From Agrocybe praecox (Eukaryota; Basidiomycota; Agaricomycetes; Agaricales; Agrocybaceae): a DNA stretch of 32,386 nucleotides. Below, in pieces: positions 13,260 to 22,845 of the stretch. Both the position numbers and the translations under genes were made by a program. The stretch is from NCBI GenBank assembly GCA_964017145.1, contig CAXHKQ010000059.1:1-32386 (forward strand), in the 5' to 3' direction. The stretch's first letter is position 1. Each line of letters opens with the position of its first letter. The notes beneath the pieces were generated by a model that had not been told where the DNA came from, ran no database searches, and saw only the letters and a program-made list of their open reading frames with translations.

Positions 13260-14820
13260 TCTAGTCTGTCAGTCTAGTCTGTCAGTCTAGTCTGTCAGTC
13301 TAGTCTGTCAGTCTAGTCTGTCAGTCTAGTCTGTCAGTCTAGTCTGTCAGTCTAGTCTGTCAGTCTAGTCTGTCAGTCTAGTCTGTCAGTCTAGTCTGTC
13401 AGTCTAGTCTGTCAGTCTAGTCTGTCAGTCTAGTCTGTCAGTCTAGTCTGTCAGTCTAGTCTGTCAGTCTAGTCTGTCAGTCTAGTCTGTCAGTCTAGTC
13501 TGTCAGTCTAGTCTGTCAGTCTAGTCTGTCAGTCTAGTCTGTCAGTCTAGTCTGTCAGTCTAGTCTGTCAGTCTAGTCTGTCAGTCTAGTCTGTCAGTCT
13601 AGTCTGTCAGTCTAGTCTGTCAGTCTAGTCTGTCAGTCTAGTCTGTCAGTCTAGTCTGTCAGTCTAGTCTGTCAGTCTAGTCTGTCAGTCTAGTCTGTCA
13701 GTCTAGTCTGTCAGTCTAGTCTGTCAGTCTAGTCTGTCAGTCTAGTCTGTCAGTCTAGTCTGTCAGTCTAGTCTGTCAGTCTAGTCTGTCAGTCTAGTCT
13801 GTCAGTCTAGTCTGTCAGTCTAGTCTGTCAGTCTAGTCTGTCAGTCTAGTCTGTCAGTCTAGTCTGTCAGTCTAGTCTGTCAGTCTAGTCTGTCAGTCTA
13901 GTCTGTCAGTCTAGTCTGTCAGTCTAGTCTGTCAGTCTAGTCTGTCAGTCTAGTCTGTCAGTCTAGTCTGTCAGTCTAGTCTGTCAGTCTAGTCTGTCAG
14001 TCTAGTCTGTCAGTCTAGTCTGTCAGTCTAGTCTGTCAGTCTAGTCTGTCAGTCTAGTCTGTCAGTCTAGTCTGTCAGTCTAGTCTGTCAGTCTAGTCTG
14101 TCAGTCTAGTCTGTCAGTCTAGTCTGTCAGTCTAGTCTGTCAGTCTAGTCTGTCAGTCTAGTCTGTCAGTCTAGTCTGTCAGTCTAGTCTGTCAGTCTAG
14201 TCTGTCAGTCTAGTCTGTCAGTCTAGTCTGTCAGTCTAGTCTGTCAGTCTAGTCTGTCAGTCTAGTCTGTCAGTCTAGTCTGTCAGTCTAGTCTGTCAGT
14301 CTAGTCTGTCAGTCTAGTCTGTCAGTCTAGTCTGTCAGTCTAGTCTGTCAGTCTAGTCTGTCAGTCTAGTCTGTCAGTCTAGTCTGTCAGTCTAGTCTGT
14401 CAGTCTAGTCTGTCAGTCTAGTCTGTCAGTCTAGTCTGTCAGTCTAGTCTGTCAGTCTAGTCTGTCAGTCTAGTCTGTCAGTCTAGTCTGTCAGTCTAGT
14501 CTGTCAGTCTAGTCTGTCAGTCTAGTCTGTCAGTCTAGTCTGTCAGTCTAGTCTGTCAGTCTAGTCTGTCAGTCTAGTCTGTCAGTCTAGTCTGTCAGTC
14601 TAGTCTGTCAGTCTAGTCTGTCAGTCTAGTCTGTCAGTCTAGTCTGTCAGTCTAGTCTGTCAGTCTAGTCTGTCAGTCTAGTCTGTCAGTCTAGTCTGTC
14701 AGTCTAGTCTGTCAGTCTAGTCTGTCAGTCTAGTCTGTCAGTCTAGTCTGTCAGTCTAGTCTGTCAGTCTAGTCTGTCAGTCTAGTCTGTCAGTCTAGTC
14801 TGTCAGTCTAGTCTGTCAGT

Positions 14821-14828
14821 CTAGCAGT
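14821..14828 (+). repeat. Satellite variant: 5-bp loss
   Basis: CTAG is followed directly by CAGTCTAG, so five bases (TCTGT) are missing between 14824 and 14825. It could equally be described as an 8-bp partial-unit insertion. Confidence 0.93.
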
Positions 14829-17800
14829 CTAGTCTGTCAGTCTAGTCTGTCAGTCTAGTCTGTCAGTCTAGTCTGTCAGTCTAGTCTGTCAGTCTAGTCT
14901 GTCAGTCTAGTCTGTCAGTCTAGTCTGTCAGTCTAGTCTGTCAGTCTAGTCTGTCAGTCTAGTCTGTCAGTCTAGTCTGTCAGTCTAGTCTGTCAGTCTA
15001 GTCTGTCAGTCTAGTCTGTCAGTCTAGTCTGTCAGTCTAGTCTGTCAGTCTAGTCTGTCAGTCTAGTCTGTCAGTCTAGTCTGTCAGTCTAGTCTGTCAG
15101 TCTAGTCTGTCAGTCTAGTCTGTCAGTCTAGTCTGTCAGTCTAGTCTGTCAGTCTAGTCTGTCAGTCTAGTCTGTCAGTCTAGTCTGTCAGTCTAGTCTG
15201 TCAGTCTAGTCTGTCAGTCTAGTCTGTCAGTCTAGTCTGTCAGTCTAGTCTGTCAGTCTAGTCTGTCAGTCTAGTCTGTCAGTCTAGTCTGTCAGTCTAG
15301 TCTGTCAGTCTAGTCTGTCAGTCTAGTCTGTCAGTCTAGTCTGTCAGTCTAGTCTGTCAGTCTAGTCTGTCAGTCTAGTCTGTCAGTCTAGTCTGTCAGT
15401 CTAGTCTGTCAGTCTAGTCTGTCAGTCTAGTCTGTCAGTCTAGTCTGTCAGTCTAGTCTGTCAGTCTAGTCTGTCAGTCTAGTCTGTCAGTCTAGTCTGT
15501 CAGTCTAGTCTGTCAGTCTAGTCTGTCAGTCTAGTCTGTCAGTCTAGTCTGTCAGTCTAGTCTGTCAGTCTAGTCTGTCAGTCTAGTCTGTCAGTCTAGT
15601 CTGTCAGTCTAGTCTGTCAGTCTAGTCTGTCAGTCTAGTCTGTCAGTCTAGTCTGTCAGTCTAGTCTGTCAGTCTAGTCTGTCAGTCTAGTCTGTCAGTC
15701 TAGTCTGTCAGTCTAGTCTGTCAGTCTAGTCTGTCAGTCTAGTCTGTCAGTCTAGTCTGTCAGTCTAGTCTGTCAGTCTAGTCTGTCAGTCTAGTCTGTC
15801 AGTCTAGTCTGTCAGTCTAGTCTGTCAGTCTAGTCTGTCAGTCTAGTCTGTCAGTCTAGTCTGTCAGTCTAGTCTGTCAGTCTAGTCTGTCAGTCTAGTC
15901 TGTCAGTCTAGTCTGTCAGTCTAGTCTGTCAGTCTAGTCTGTCAGTCTAGTCTGTCAGTCTAGTCTGTCAGTCTAGTCTGTCAGTCTAGTCTGTCAGTCT
16001 AGTCTGTCAGTCTAGTCTGTCAGTCTAGTCTGTCAGTCTAGTCTGTCAGTCTAGTCTGTCAGTCTAGTCTGTCAGTCTAGTCTGTCAGTCTAGTCTGTCA
16101 GTCTAGTCTGTCAGTCTAGTCTGTCAGTCTAGTCTGTCAGTCTAGTCTGTCAGTCTAGTCTGTCAGTCTAGTCTGTCAGTCTAGTCTGTCAGTCTAGTCT
16201 GTCAGTCTAGTCTGTCAGTCTAGTCTGTCAGTCTAGTCTGTCAGTCTAGTCTGTCAGTCTAGTCTGTCAGTCTAGTCTGTCAGTCTAGTCTGTCAGTCTA
16301 GTCTGTCAGTCTAGTCTGTCAGTCTAGTCTGTCAGTCTAGTCTGTCAGTCTAGTCTGTCAGTCTAGTCTGTCAGTCTAGTCTGTCAGTCTAGTCTGTCAG
16401 TCTAGTCTGTCAGTCTAGTCTGTCAGTCTAGTCTGTCAGTCTAGTCTGTCAGTCTAGTCTGTCAGTCTAGTCTGTCAGTCTAGTCTGTCAGTCTAGTCTG
16501 TCAGTCTAGTCTGTCAGTCTAGTCTGTCAGTCTAGTCTGTCAGTCTAGTCTGTCAGTCTAGTCTGTCAGTCTAGTCTGTCAGTCTAGTCTGTCAGTCTAG
16601 TCTGTCAGTCTAGTCTGTCAGTCTAGTCTGTCAGTCTAGTCTGTCAGTCTAGTCTGTCAGTCTAGTCTGTCAGTCTAGTCTGTCAGTCTAGTCTGTCAGT
16701 CTAGTCTGTCAGTCTAGTCTGTCAGTCTAGTCTGTCAGTCTAGTCTGTCAGTCTAGTCTGTCAGTCTAGTCTGTCAGTCTAGTCTGTCAGTCTAGTCTGT
16801 CAGTCTAGTCTGTCAGTCTAGTCTGTCAGTCTAGTCTGTCAGTCTAGTCTGTCAGTCTAGTCTGTCAGTCTAGTCTGTCAGTCTAGTCTGTCAGTCTAGT
16901 CTGTCAGTCTAGTCTGTCAGTCTAGTCTGTCAGTCTAGTCTGTCAGTCTAGTCTGTCAGTCTAGTCTGTCAGTCTAGTCTGTCAGTCTAGTCTGTCAGTC
17001 TAGTCTGTCAGTCTAGTCTGTCAGTCTAGTCTGTCAGTCTAGTCTGTCAGTCTAGTCTGTCAGTCTAGTCTGTCAGTCTAGTCTGTCAGTCTAGTCTGTC
17101 AGTCTAGTCTGTCAGTCTAGTCTGTCAGTCTAGTCTGTCAGTCTAGTCTGTCAGTCTAGTCTGTCAGTCTAGTCTGTCAGTCTAGTCTGTCAGTCTAGTC
17201 TGTCAGTCTAGTCTGTCAGTCTAGTCTGTCAGTCTAGTCTGTCAGTCTAGTCTGTCAGTCTAGTCTGTCAGTCTAGTCTGTCAGTCTAGTCTGTCAGTCT
17301 AGTCTGTCAGTCTAGTCTGTCAGTCTAGTCTGTCAGTCTAGTCTGTCAGTCTAGTCTGTCAGTCTAGTCTGTCAGTCTAGTCTGTCAGTCTAGTCTGTCA
17401 GTCTAGTCTGTCAGTCTAGTCTGTCAGTCTAGTCTGTCAGTCTAGTCTGTCAGTCTAGTCTGTCAGTCTAGTCTGTCAGTCTAGTCTGTCAGTCTAGTCT
17501 GTCAGTCTAGTCTGTCAGTCTAGTCTGTCAGTCTAGTCTGTCAGTCTAGTCTGTCAGTCTAGTCTGTCAGTCTAGTCTGTCAGTCTAGTCTGTCAGTCTA
17601 GTCTGTCAGTCTAGTCTGTCAGTCTAGTCTGTCAGTCTAGTCTGTCAGTCTAGTCTGTCAGTCTAGTCTGTCAGTCTAGTCTGTCAGTCTAGTCTGTCAG
17701 TCTAGTCTGTCAGTCTAGTCTGTCAGTCTAGTCTGTCAGTCTAGTCTGTCAGTCTAGTCTGTCAGTCTAGTCTGTCAGTCTAGTCTGTCAGTCTAGTCTG

Positions 17801-18202
17801 TCAGTCTAGTCTGTCAGTCTAGTCTGTCAGTCTAGTCTGTCAGTCTAGTCTGTCAGTCTAGTCTGTCAGTCTAGTCTGTCAGTCTAGTCTGTCAGTCTAG
17901 TCTGTCAGTCTAGTCTGTCAGTCTAGTCTGTCAGTCTAGTCTGTCAGTCTAGTCTGTCAGTCTAGTCTGTCAGTCTAGTCTGTCAGTCTAGTCTGTCAGT
18001 CTAGTCTGTCAGTCTAGTCTGTCAGTCTAGTCTGTCAGTCTAGTCTGTCAGTCTAGTCTGTCAGTCTAGTCTGTCAGTCTAGTCTGTCAGTCTAGTCTGT
18101 CAGTCTAGTCTGTCAGTCTAGTCTGTCAGTCTAGTCTGTCAGTCTAGTCTGTCAGTCTAGTCTGTCAGTCTAGTCTGTCAGTCTAGTCTGTCAGTCTAGT
18201 CT

Positions 18203-18208
18203 GTCGTC
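18203..18208 (+). repeat. Satellite variant: GTC doubled
   Basis: The array reads TCTGTCGTCAGTC where TCTGTCAGTC is expected, a 3-bp GTC duplication about 630 bp inside the right edge of the array. Confidence 0.93.
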
Positions 18209-18834
18209 AGTCTAGTCTGTCAGTCTAGTCTGTCAGTCTAGTCTGTCAGTCTAGTCTGTCAGTCTAGTCTGTCAGTCTAGTCTGTCAGTCTAGTCTGTCA
18301 GTCTAGTCTGTCAGTCTAGTCTGTCAGTCTAGTCTGTCAGTCTAGTCTGTCAGTCTAGTCTGTCAGTCTAGTCTGTCAGTCTAGTCTGTCAGTCTAGTCT
18401 GTCAGTCTAGTCTGTCAGTCTAGTCTGTCAGTCTAGTCTGTCAGTCTAGTCTGTCAGTCTAGTCTGTCAGTCTAGTCTGTCAGTCTAGTCTGTCAGTCTA
18501 GTCTGTCAGTCTAGTCTGTCAGTCTAGTCTGTCAGTCTAGTCTGTCAGTCTAGTCTGTCAGTCTAGTCTGTCAGTCTAGTCTGTCAGTCTAGTCTGTCAG
18601 TCTAGTCTGTCAGTCTAGTCTGTCAGTCTAGTCTGTCAGTCTAGTCTGTCAGTCTAGTCTGTCAGTCTAGTCTGTCAGTCTAGTCTGTCAGTCTAGTCTG
18701 TCAGTCTAGTCTGTCAGTCTAGTCTGTCAGTCTAGTCTGTCAGTCTAGTCTGTCAGTCTAGTCTGTCAGTCTAGTCTGTCAGTCTAGTCTGTCAGTCTAG
18801 TCTGTCAGTCTAGTCTGTCAGTCTAGTCTGTCAG

Positions 18835-19270
18835 CTACAAGCTACTGTTCTACTGGGAATGGGTAACATTGAATGGTATGAAGACTAACCAAATCGCTAA
18901 TATACTTAGAGACTCTCGACTTGCTTCTAAAGTTTTAGATGTCCGATCCTATAAAGGTGCTAATATTGAGTCTGATCGCTATCTTTTGATAACTAAGTTG
19001 AGGGCTCGTGTATCAGCAGCAAAATGTTATAAACAACAAGAAATCAAAAGGTACAACCTGTAGTCATTAAGAGTCTGATACACGGAATATACCAGAATGA
19101 TGACACACAACATTGGAAACAATTTTCTGCAACTGGAGTCCTAGGTCCAATACACCGCAAACCTAGAAAGGCATGGTTCGAAGATGAATGCAAAAGGGTT
19201 ATCCAAGAAAAGAACGTAGTGCTTGAGTTAGCGCTATTGCTCAAGTATTATGTAAAAATCTTTGAGAGTT
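18835..19270 (+). pseudogene. RTE-type retrotransposon fragment: endonuclease C-terminus and linker
   Basis: This starts at the satellite edge. From 18836 one frame gives a degenerate WV..NGMKTNQIANIL stretch, then DVRSYKGANIESD, then KRYN, ending in TAG at 19061-19063. It lines up with the endonuclease end of RTE copy A in this window (TKNQIDHIL, DVKTLRGANIDSDHH, KRYN). Two catalytic positions are changed: the aspartate of NQIDH is alanine and the histidine of SDH is arginine, so it is dead. After the stop, 19137-19230 still reads LGPIHRKPRKAWFEDECK, the basic linker between endonuclease and RT in these elements. The 5' part of the endonuclease is missing where the satellite begins. It belongs to a different subfamily from copy A, judging by the protein differences. 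Confidence 0.8.
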
Positions 19271-19370
19271 CAATAGAAACAATTATACTTATTTTGAGGA
19301 GCTATTGAAAGGCTCTAAAATATTTATTTTTAGGGCTTTTTTTGAAAAAAAAATTCTTTATGTTAACGAC

Positions 19371-19405
19371 TTGTCCGTCCATCCGTGTCTGTCTGTCCGA
19401 CCGTT
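19371..19405 (+). repeat. GTC-rich degenerate simple repeat
   Basis: A short run of GTC/GTCC/GTCT blocks (TTGTCCGTCCATCCGTGTCT and onward) forms a degenerate tetranucleotide-like patch. Similar patches are common in insect non-coding DNA. Its GTC blocks recall the NGTC sub-blocks of the neighbouring satellite, but the units are not the same. Confidence 0.6.
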
Positions 19406-19639
19406 TGTTAATGTTTTCAACATCTTATAACATTGTCAGATCTTATCCGATTTTGATCGTTGAGGTCACGCTTGAAAGCTGCATTCTTTCGCTTTGAAAG
19501 TGTGTTAGCAGATTTCAAAAATTTTGAGGAGCTGTTGTGATATTGGTGTTTTGATGGAGGTAGTTTTTTTGAGGTATTTTAAAGCTTACTTCGGTAAATT
19601 TGAACGGATTTTGATGTTTAATTTTTCATTTTATTCGTT

Positions 19640-19663
19640 ATGAGGAGTGCTAAAACTCCTCAT
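19640..19663. repeat. Perfect 8-bp stem hairpin
   Basis: ATGAGGAG and CTCCTCAT form a perfect 8-bp inverted repeat around the 8-nt loop TGCTAAAA. No T-run or gene end makes it a terminator. It is probably chance or part of a decayed repeat. Confidence 0.5.
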
Positions 19664-19754
19664 CATTGGATTACCAAAAAAAAAACACAAAACCGAAAAA
19701 AACTTCGAAAACTCATATTTTGAGTAAAAAATTGGAAAAGAAACTCCATTCTAG

Positions 19755-19900
19755 AACGTCTTTCTTGATCAATTGGGAAGGTTAGGATGCCGTCAGAATC
19801 AAAATTTGCGTTAAAATCGCCTAAGATGATCTTGACATCGGGCTTTGATAATTGATCAAGGGCTGCATAAACTGCTCATAGAAGGTGTTCTTACGGATTT
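19755..19900 (-). pseudogene. Reversed RTE endonuclease fragment
   Basis: On the minus strand one frame reads RKNTFYEQF (about 19896 down to 19860). After a one-base shift another reads SKPDVKIILGDFNANFDSDG. Copy A has the matching FYEQL followed by DAKIVLGDFNAQLGKD in the same order. GDFNA (minus strand of 19807-19821) is the metal-binding/catalytic motif of AP-type endonucleases of the exonuclease-endonuclease-phosphatase fold. The piece is about 50 codons, frameshifted, and opposite in orientation to its RTE neighbours, so it is an independent insertion or an inverted remnant. Confidence 0.72.
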
Positions 19901-20346
19901 CATTTCAAATTATGTTAAACAATTTCACCGATCTACAATTTAGTGGGGTTAGGAATTTTGATCACTTCAGGTTTATGTCAGACCACAGAATTTTAGATAT
20001 TCCTAATCAAACTTTTGGATGCGATTTGCCGAATATTAGACTTAGCTGGATGTGGTGTGATATTTGATGTACATTCGTATCACTTCTGGTGTGCTTGTCC
20101 TCCCTTAACTGAAAATCGTTTCCTTTTCCTAGATAAACTGTTTCTTAATTTCTACATAATATTGATGACTTAAACGTCACCTCCTGTTCGGGAAACGACA
20201 CCTCCTGTTCGCTGGGGTTCTTTGAAAGCAATACAATTCGACGACAACAGTTTTTGACAATCAACGTTAAAACAAGTTCTGTGGATCTAGAAGAGAAGAC
20301 AAAATCGAGTCAATCGAGTGGGGCCAAATGTTTGAAACCAAGATAA
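19901..20346. other. Unassigned stretch before RTE copy A
   Basis: No recognisable gene. A 60-codon open frame at 19885-20067 has no motif I know and overlaps the reversed endonuclease fragment. The last 200 bp may be the 5' untranslated part of RTE copy A, but no 5' boundary or target duplication is visible. Confidence 0.5.
20172..20213 (+). repeat. 21-bp tandem duplication
   Basis: Two adjacent 21-bp units share AAACG.CACCTCCTGTTCG and differ at a few positions. They lie just upstream of RTE copy A and may belong to its leader. Confidence 0.7.
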
Positions 20347-20878
20347 CAAACTACAAGCAAAAACATCACGATAGAATGGAATGTTTTAACTCTAAACAGA
20401 AATGGTTCCCTACAAGACCTAAGGGAAACTTTGGACCGATACAGAGCTGACGTAACTACTTTGCAGGAAATTAGATGGATCGGAAATGGAGAGGTCGAAG
20501 ACAGAACCAAAACGAAGTGTGATCTGTACTATAGCTACCATCCAACAAAGTTTGGTGGGGATTTTGCGGTAGCCCGTGATTCGAGGTACAGCGTCCTAGG
20601 CTGGACACCGATTAACGAGAGGTTGTGTATTTTACGTCTTAAAGGCAAATTTACCAACATCAGCCTTATATGTGCCCATGCCCCCACAGATGTGCAGGAG
20701 GAAAGCCTGAAAGACATCTTCTACGAACAGCTGGATAAAGCGTACGGTTCTTTGCCAAGCTACGATGCTAAGATAGTACTAGGAGATTTCAACGCTCAAT
20801 TGGGAAAAGACGACGGGATGACAGGAACCGTCGGTAAACATAGCCTTCATGCCGAGACTAACGACAATAGCCATCAGT
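20347..20878 (+). pseudogene. Copy A: AP endonuclease domain, N-terminal part
   Basis: The frame is open from just after a TAA at 20344. It reads EWNVLTLNRNG (a start-of-domain asparagine motif), then TTLQEIRW (catalytic glutamate), then AHAPT and IVLGDFNAQLGKD near 20773-20811. Together these are the successive active-site motifs of the exonuclease-endonuclease-phosphatase fold, all preserved. No ATG begins it; the first ATG-independent sense codon follows the stop, and the natural start is probably lost. The frame ends at a TAG (20878) just after HSLHAETNDNS, where the family would continue into the FFPH block, now one frame away. Confidence 0.85.
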
Positions 20879-21228
20879 AGTAAATTCTTCCCCCACCGTG
20901 ATGTTCACAAGTACACCTGGGTATCTGCAGACCGAAAAACGAAAAATCAAATTGATCACATACTTTTTGACAAGCGGCATGCTTCGTACATCATGGATGT
21001 GAAGACCTTGAGAGGAGCTAACATCGACTCTGACCATCACCTTGTCAGGGCAAAGGTCAGATGTAGAGTAGAAGCGAAGAAACCACCCACTTCGCAATCT
21101 AAACGCTATAACATCGAGTCCCTTTTGAACGCTAATATCACCCAGTGTTTCTCGACGGAACTGGAAGCTAGACTGGTAGCCTTTCCTGAGCAGAACACCA
21201 TTGAGGAAAAGTGGGATTTGTTCTCTAA
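20873..21228 (+). pseudogene. Copy A: AP endonuclease domain, C-terminal part
   Basis: After a frameshift the domain resumes with ISSKFFPHRDVHKYTW, NQIDHILFD and GANIDSDHHLV. The aspartate of QIDH and the SDH triad end are intact, so all catalytic motifs survive across the two pieces although the frame is broken. It continues with RYNIESLLN and EEKWDLFSK, which belong to the linker, before another frameshift near 21228. Confidence 0.85.
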
Positions 21229-21720
21229 AAACTAAAGGAAGTTGGTCAAAGCGTCCTGGGTCCCCGAAAACCACAGAAAAGGCAATCCTGGCGTGACAGA
21301 TAATATGAGGAGTCGGTTGCGCAAAAGGAGATAGCATATCAGCGGAAAGTCCAACGGGATACAAGGGCCAATCGCGAAGCTTTTAGTGAGGCGAGGAGAA
21401 GAACACCAAAGCTAGCGAGGTGAAAGAAGCGTCAATCAGAAAAGAAGAACAGGGAAAACTTGGAGCTATTGCGTGACAGGAATGAAGCCAGAAATTTCTA
21501 CAACACCATCAGCCAGAGTAGAAAGCCATTTAACCCAAACACCATCAGCTGCAAGGACAAGAATGGTAAGATGTTGACATGTAAGGAAGAGGTGGTGAAA
21601 AGATGGGCAAGAGTATTTTTCAGAGCTTCTGAACGGAAACCATGAAGCACCCCCTCAAGAAGAAGAAAACCCACAAACAGAGACACGATACAACAACACC
21701 GATGTAGTACCTCACCATCT
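21229..21720 (+). pseudogene. Copy A: basic linker between endonuclease and RT
   Basis: In a third frame the sequence reads KLKEVGQSVLGPRKPQK, then SWRD followed by TAA (21301), then an Arg/Lys-rich helix-like stretch, TGA (21421), and LLRDRNEARNFYNTI. It then reads NGKMLTCKEEVVKRWARVFF. Near 21625 the likely frame shifts again to LLNGNHEAPPQEEE and returns near 21720. The region lies between the endonuclease and the RT palm, as in other RTE elements, and probably contacts nucleic acid. Confidence 0.78.
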
Positions 21721-21723
21721 CAA

Positions 21724-22842
21724 GCAGAAGTTCAAACCGCAATCCAAAAGCTCAAGAACAACAAGAGCGCAGGCTCAGATGGCATCCCTGCAGAGTTATT
21801 CAAAGCAGCTGGAGAAGGATTCGTCGAATGCTTTCACCAGCTAATAACTCAAATTCGGAGCGAAGAAAGAATGCCAAACGAATGGAACGAAAGCATCATC
21901 TGTCCTATCTTGAAGAAAGGCTATAAATATAACTGCTCAAACTACCGAGGTATCAGTCTTCTGAACATCGCGTATAAGATCCGCAGAAAGAATGAAGCCC
22001 TACCTTTCATCAATAATTGGTCCCTACCAATGTGGTTTTATGCCAGGGAAATCCACATCCGACCAGATCTTCACGCTGAGAAAGCATGGAATCTCCAAGT
22101 CGACCTTTTTGTCGATTTTAAACAAGCATACGACACCCCAGTCAGACACCAGCTGTTTGAAGCAATGAACCGGTTTCACATACCTCAAAAGCTGATTAAG
22201 CTATGTCAAATGACGCTGAACAACACCTGGAGTTGTGTAAGAGCTGCTGGCACAACCACAAGTAAGTTTAGTACTCACCGAGGTTTGCGGCAAGCTGATG
22301 CACTTTCATGTGGCCTATTTAACATCATTATCGAGTTTATTATGAACGTAGCAAACATCAACACAAGCCACGTAATCTTCAACAAGTCTCACCAGGTCCT
22401 CGGCTATGCAGATGACCTCGATCTTATTGGTAAGGAAGATGTGAAACATTCCTTTCTGTCGATTCAACGAGCTGCGAACTCCTGGGGCTCTGAGATAACA
22501 TCTGATAATGACGTCACCAGCGAAATCAAGAGAAGGATCGTACTGGCAAACAAGTGTCTCTATGGGCTGAGTAAATTCATGCGGTCCAAAACTACATCAA
22601 GAGCAACTAATTTGAAGCTGTACAATGAGCTCATATTGCCAGTGCTACTTTATGGTAGTGAATCCTGGACTATCAAAGCAGAAGATGAGCAGCTCCTTAA
22701 TGTGTTTGAAAGGAAAGTCCTTCGAATGATATATGGCCCAGTTAACATCGACGGAGAAGTGAGAAGACGCCACAACGAAGAGTTATACACCATGAGTCGC
22801 CAACAACCAGTCGACAAGAACATCAGAACAAAACGACTGAGA
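21724..22842 (+). pseudogene. Copy A: reverse transcriptase domain
   Basis: This frame is open for 373 codons. Motifs in order: AIQKLKNNKSAGSDGIPAEL (fingers), ICPILKKG, NYRGISLLN, motif A FVDFKQAYD near 22108-22134, THRGLRQADALS (family RQGDALS, glycine changed to alanine), catalytic YADD at 22405-22416, TSDNDVTSEIKRR, and YGSESWT...FERKVLRMIYGP (thumb and downstream). The aspartates of motif A and YADD are intact. Sequence between LLNIAYKI and motif A is scrambled, with the usual FR(Q/K)GRST-type block not recognisable, and a deletion after AANSWGSE removes the region after the YADD motif. It ends at TAG (22843-22845), where the family has tryptophan. Confidence 0.87.
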
Positions 22843-22845
22843 TAG

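Larger units (their letters stand above)
1..18834 (+). repeat. 13-bp satellite DNA array, about 1,448 head-to-tail copies
   Basis: The unit TGTCAGTCTAGTC repeats without a break from the first base to 18834, where a partial unit (TGTCAG) ends it. All copies have the same orientation and the array runs off the left edge, so its true length is unknown. Reading by eye I found no base substitution and only four small indels (near 5794, 13258, 14824 and 18203). The unit is 6/13 G+C and has no CpG, no GA and no homopolymer step. It contains one CTAG palindrome. Because 13 is not a multiple of three and CTAG gives TAG on both strands, every frame is stopped at least every 39 bp, so the array cannot code. 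Such homogeneity is typical of recently amplified or continually homogenised satellite in heterochromatin (known of satellites in general). Centromeric or subtelomeric placement is only inference. Confidence 0.99.
19271..19754. other. Non-coding AT-rich stretch, no gene seen
   Basis: I see no convincing coding sequence. One frame near 19280-19315 reads YFEELLKG, reminiscent of the linker before the RT in RTE elements, so the preceding fragment may extend slightly. The motif TTTTGAGGAGCT recurs near 19293 and 19525. The rest is A/T homopolymer-rich with two small features listed separately. Confidence 0.6.

Noticed and set aside
1..18834. Telomere repeat
   Set aside because: The unit has equal G and C on each strand and no G-run, unlike TTAGG-type or other known telomerase products. 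A chromosome end cannot be excluded but nothing supports it.
1..18834. CRISPR array
   Set aside because: There are no spacers; units are contiguous and identical, and the sequence is eukaryotic in character.
19044..19244. Minus-strand 66-codon open frame
   Set aside because: It is the shadow of the plus-strand RTE linker, which has clear family motifs.
20858..21364. Minus-strand 168-codon open frame
   Set aside because: It lies opposite the endonuclease C-terminus of copy A and has no recognisable motif.
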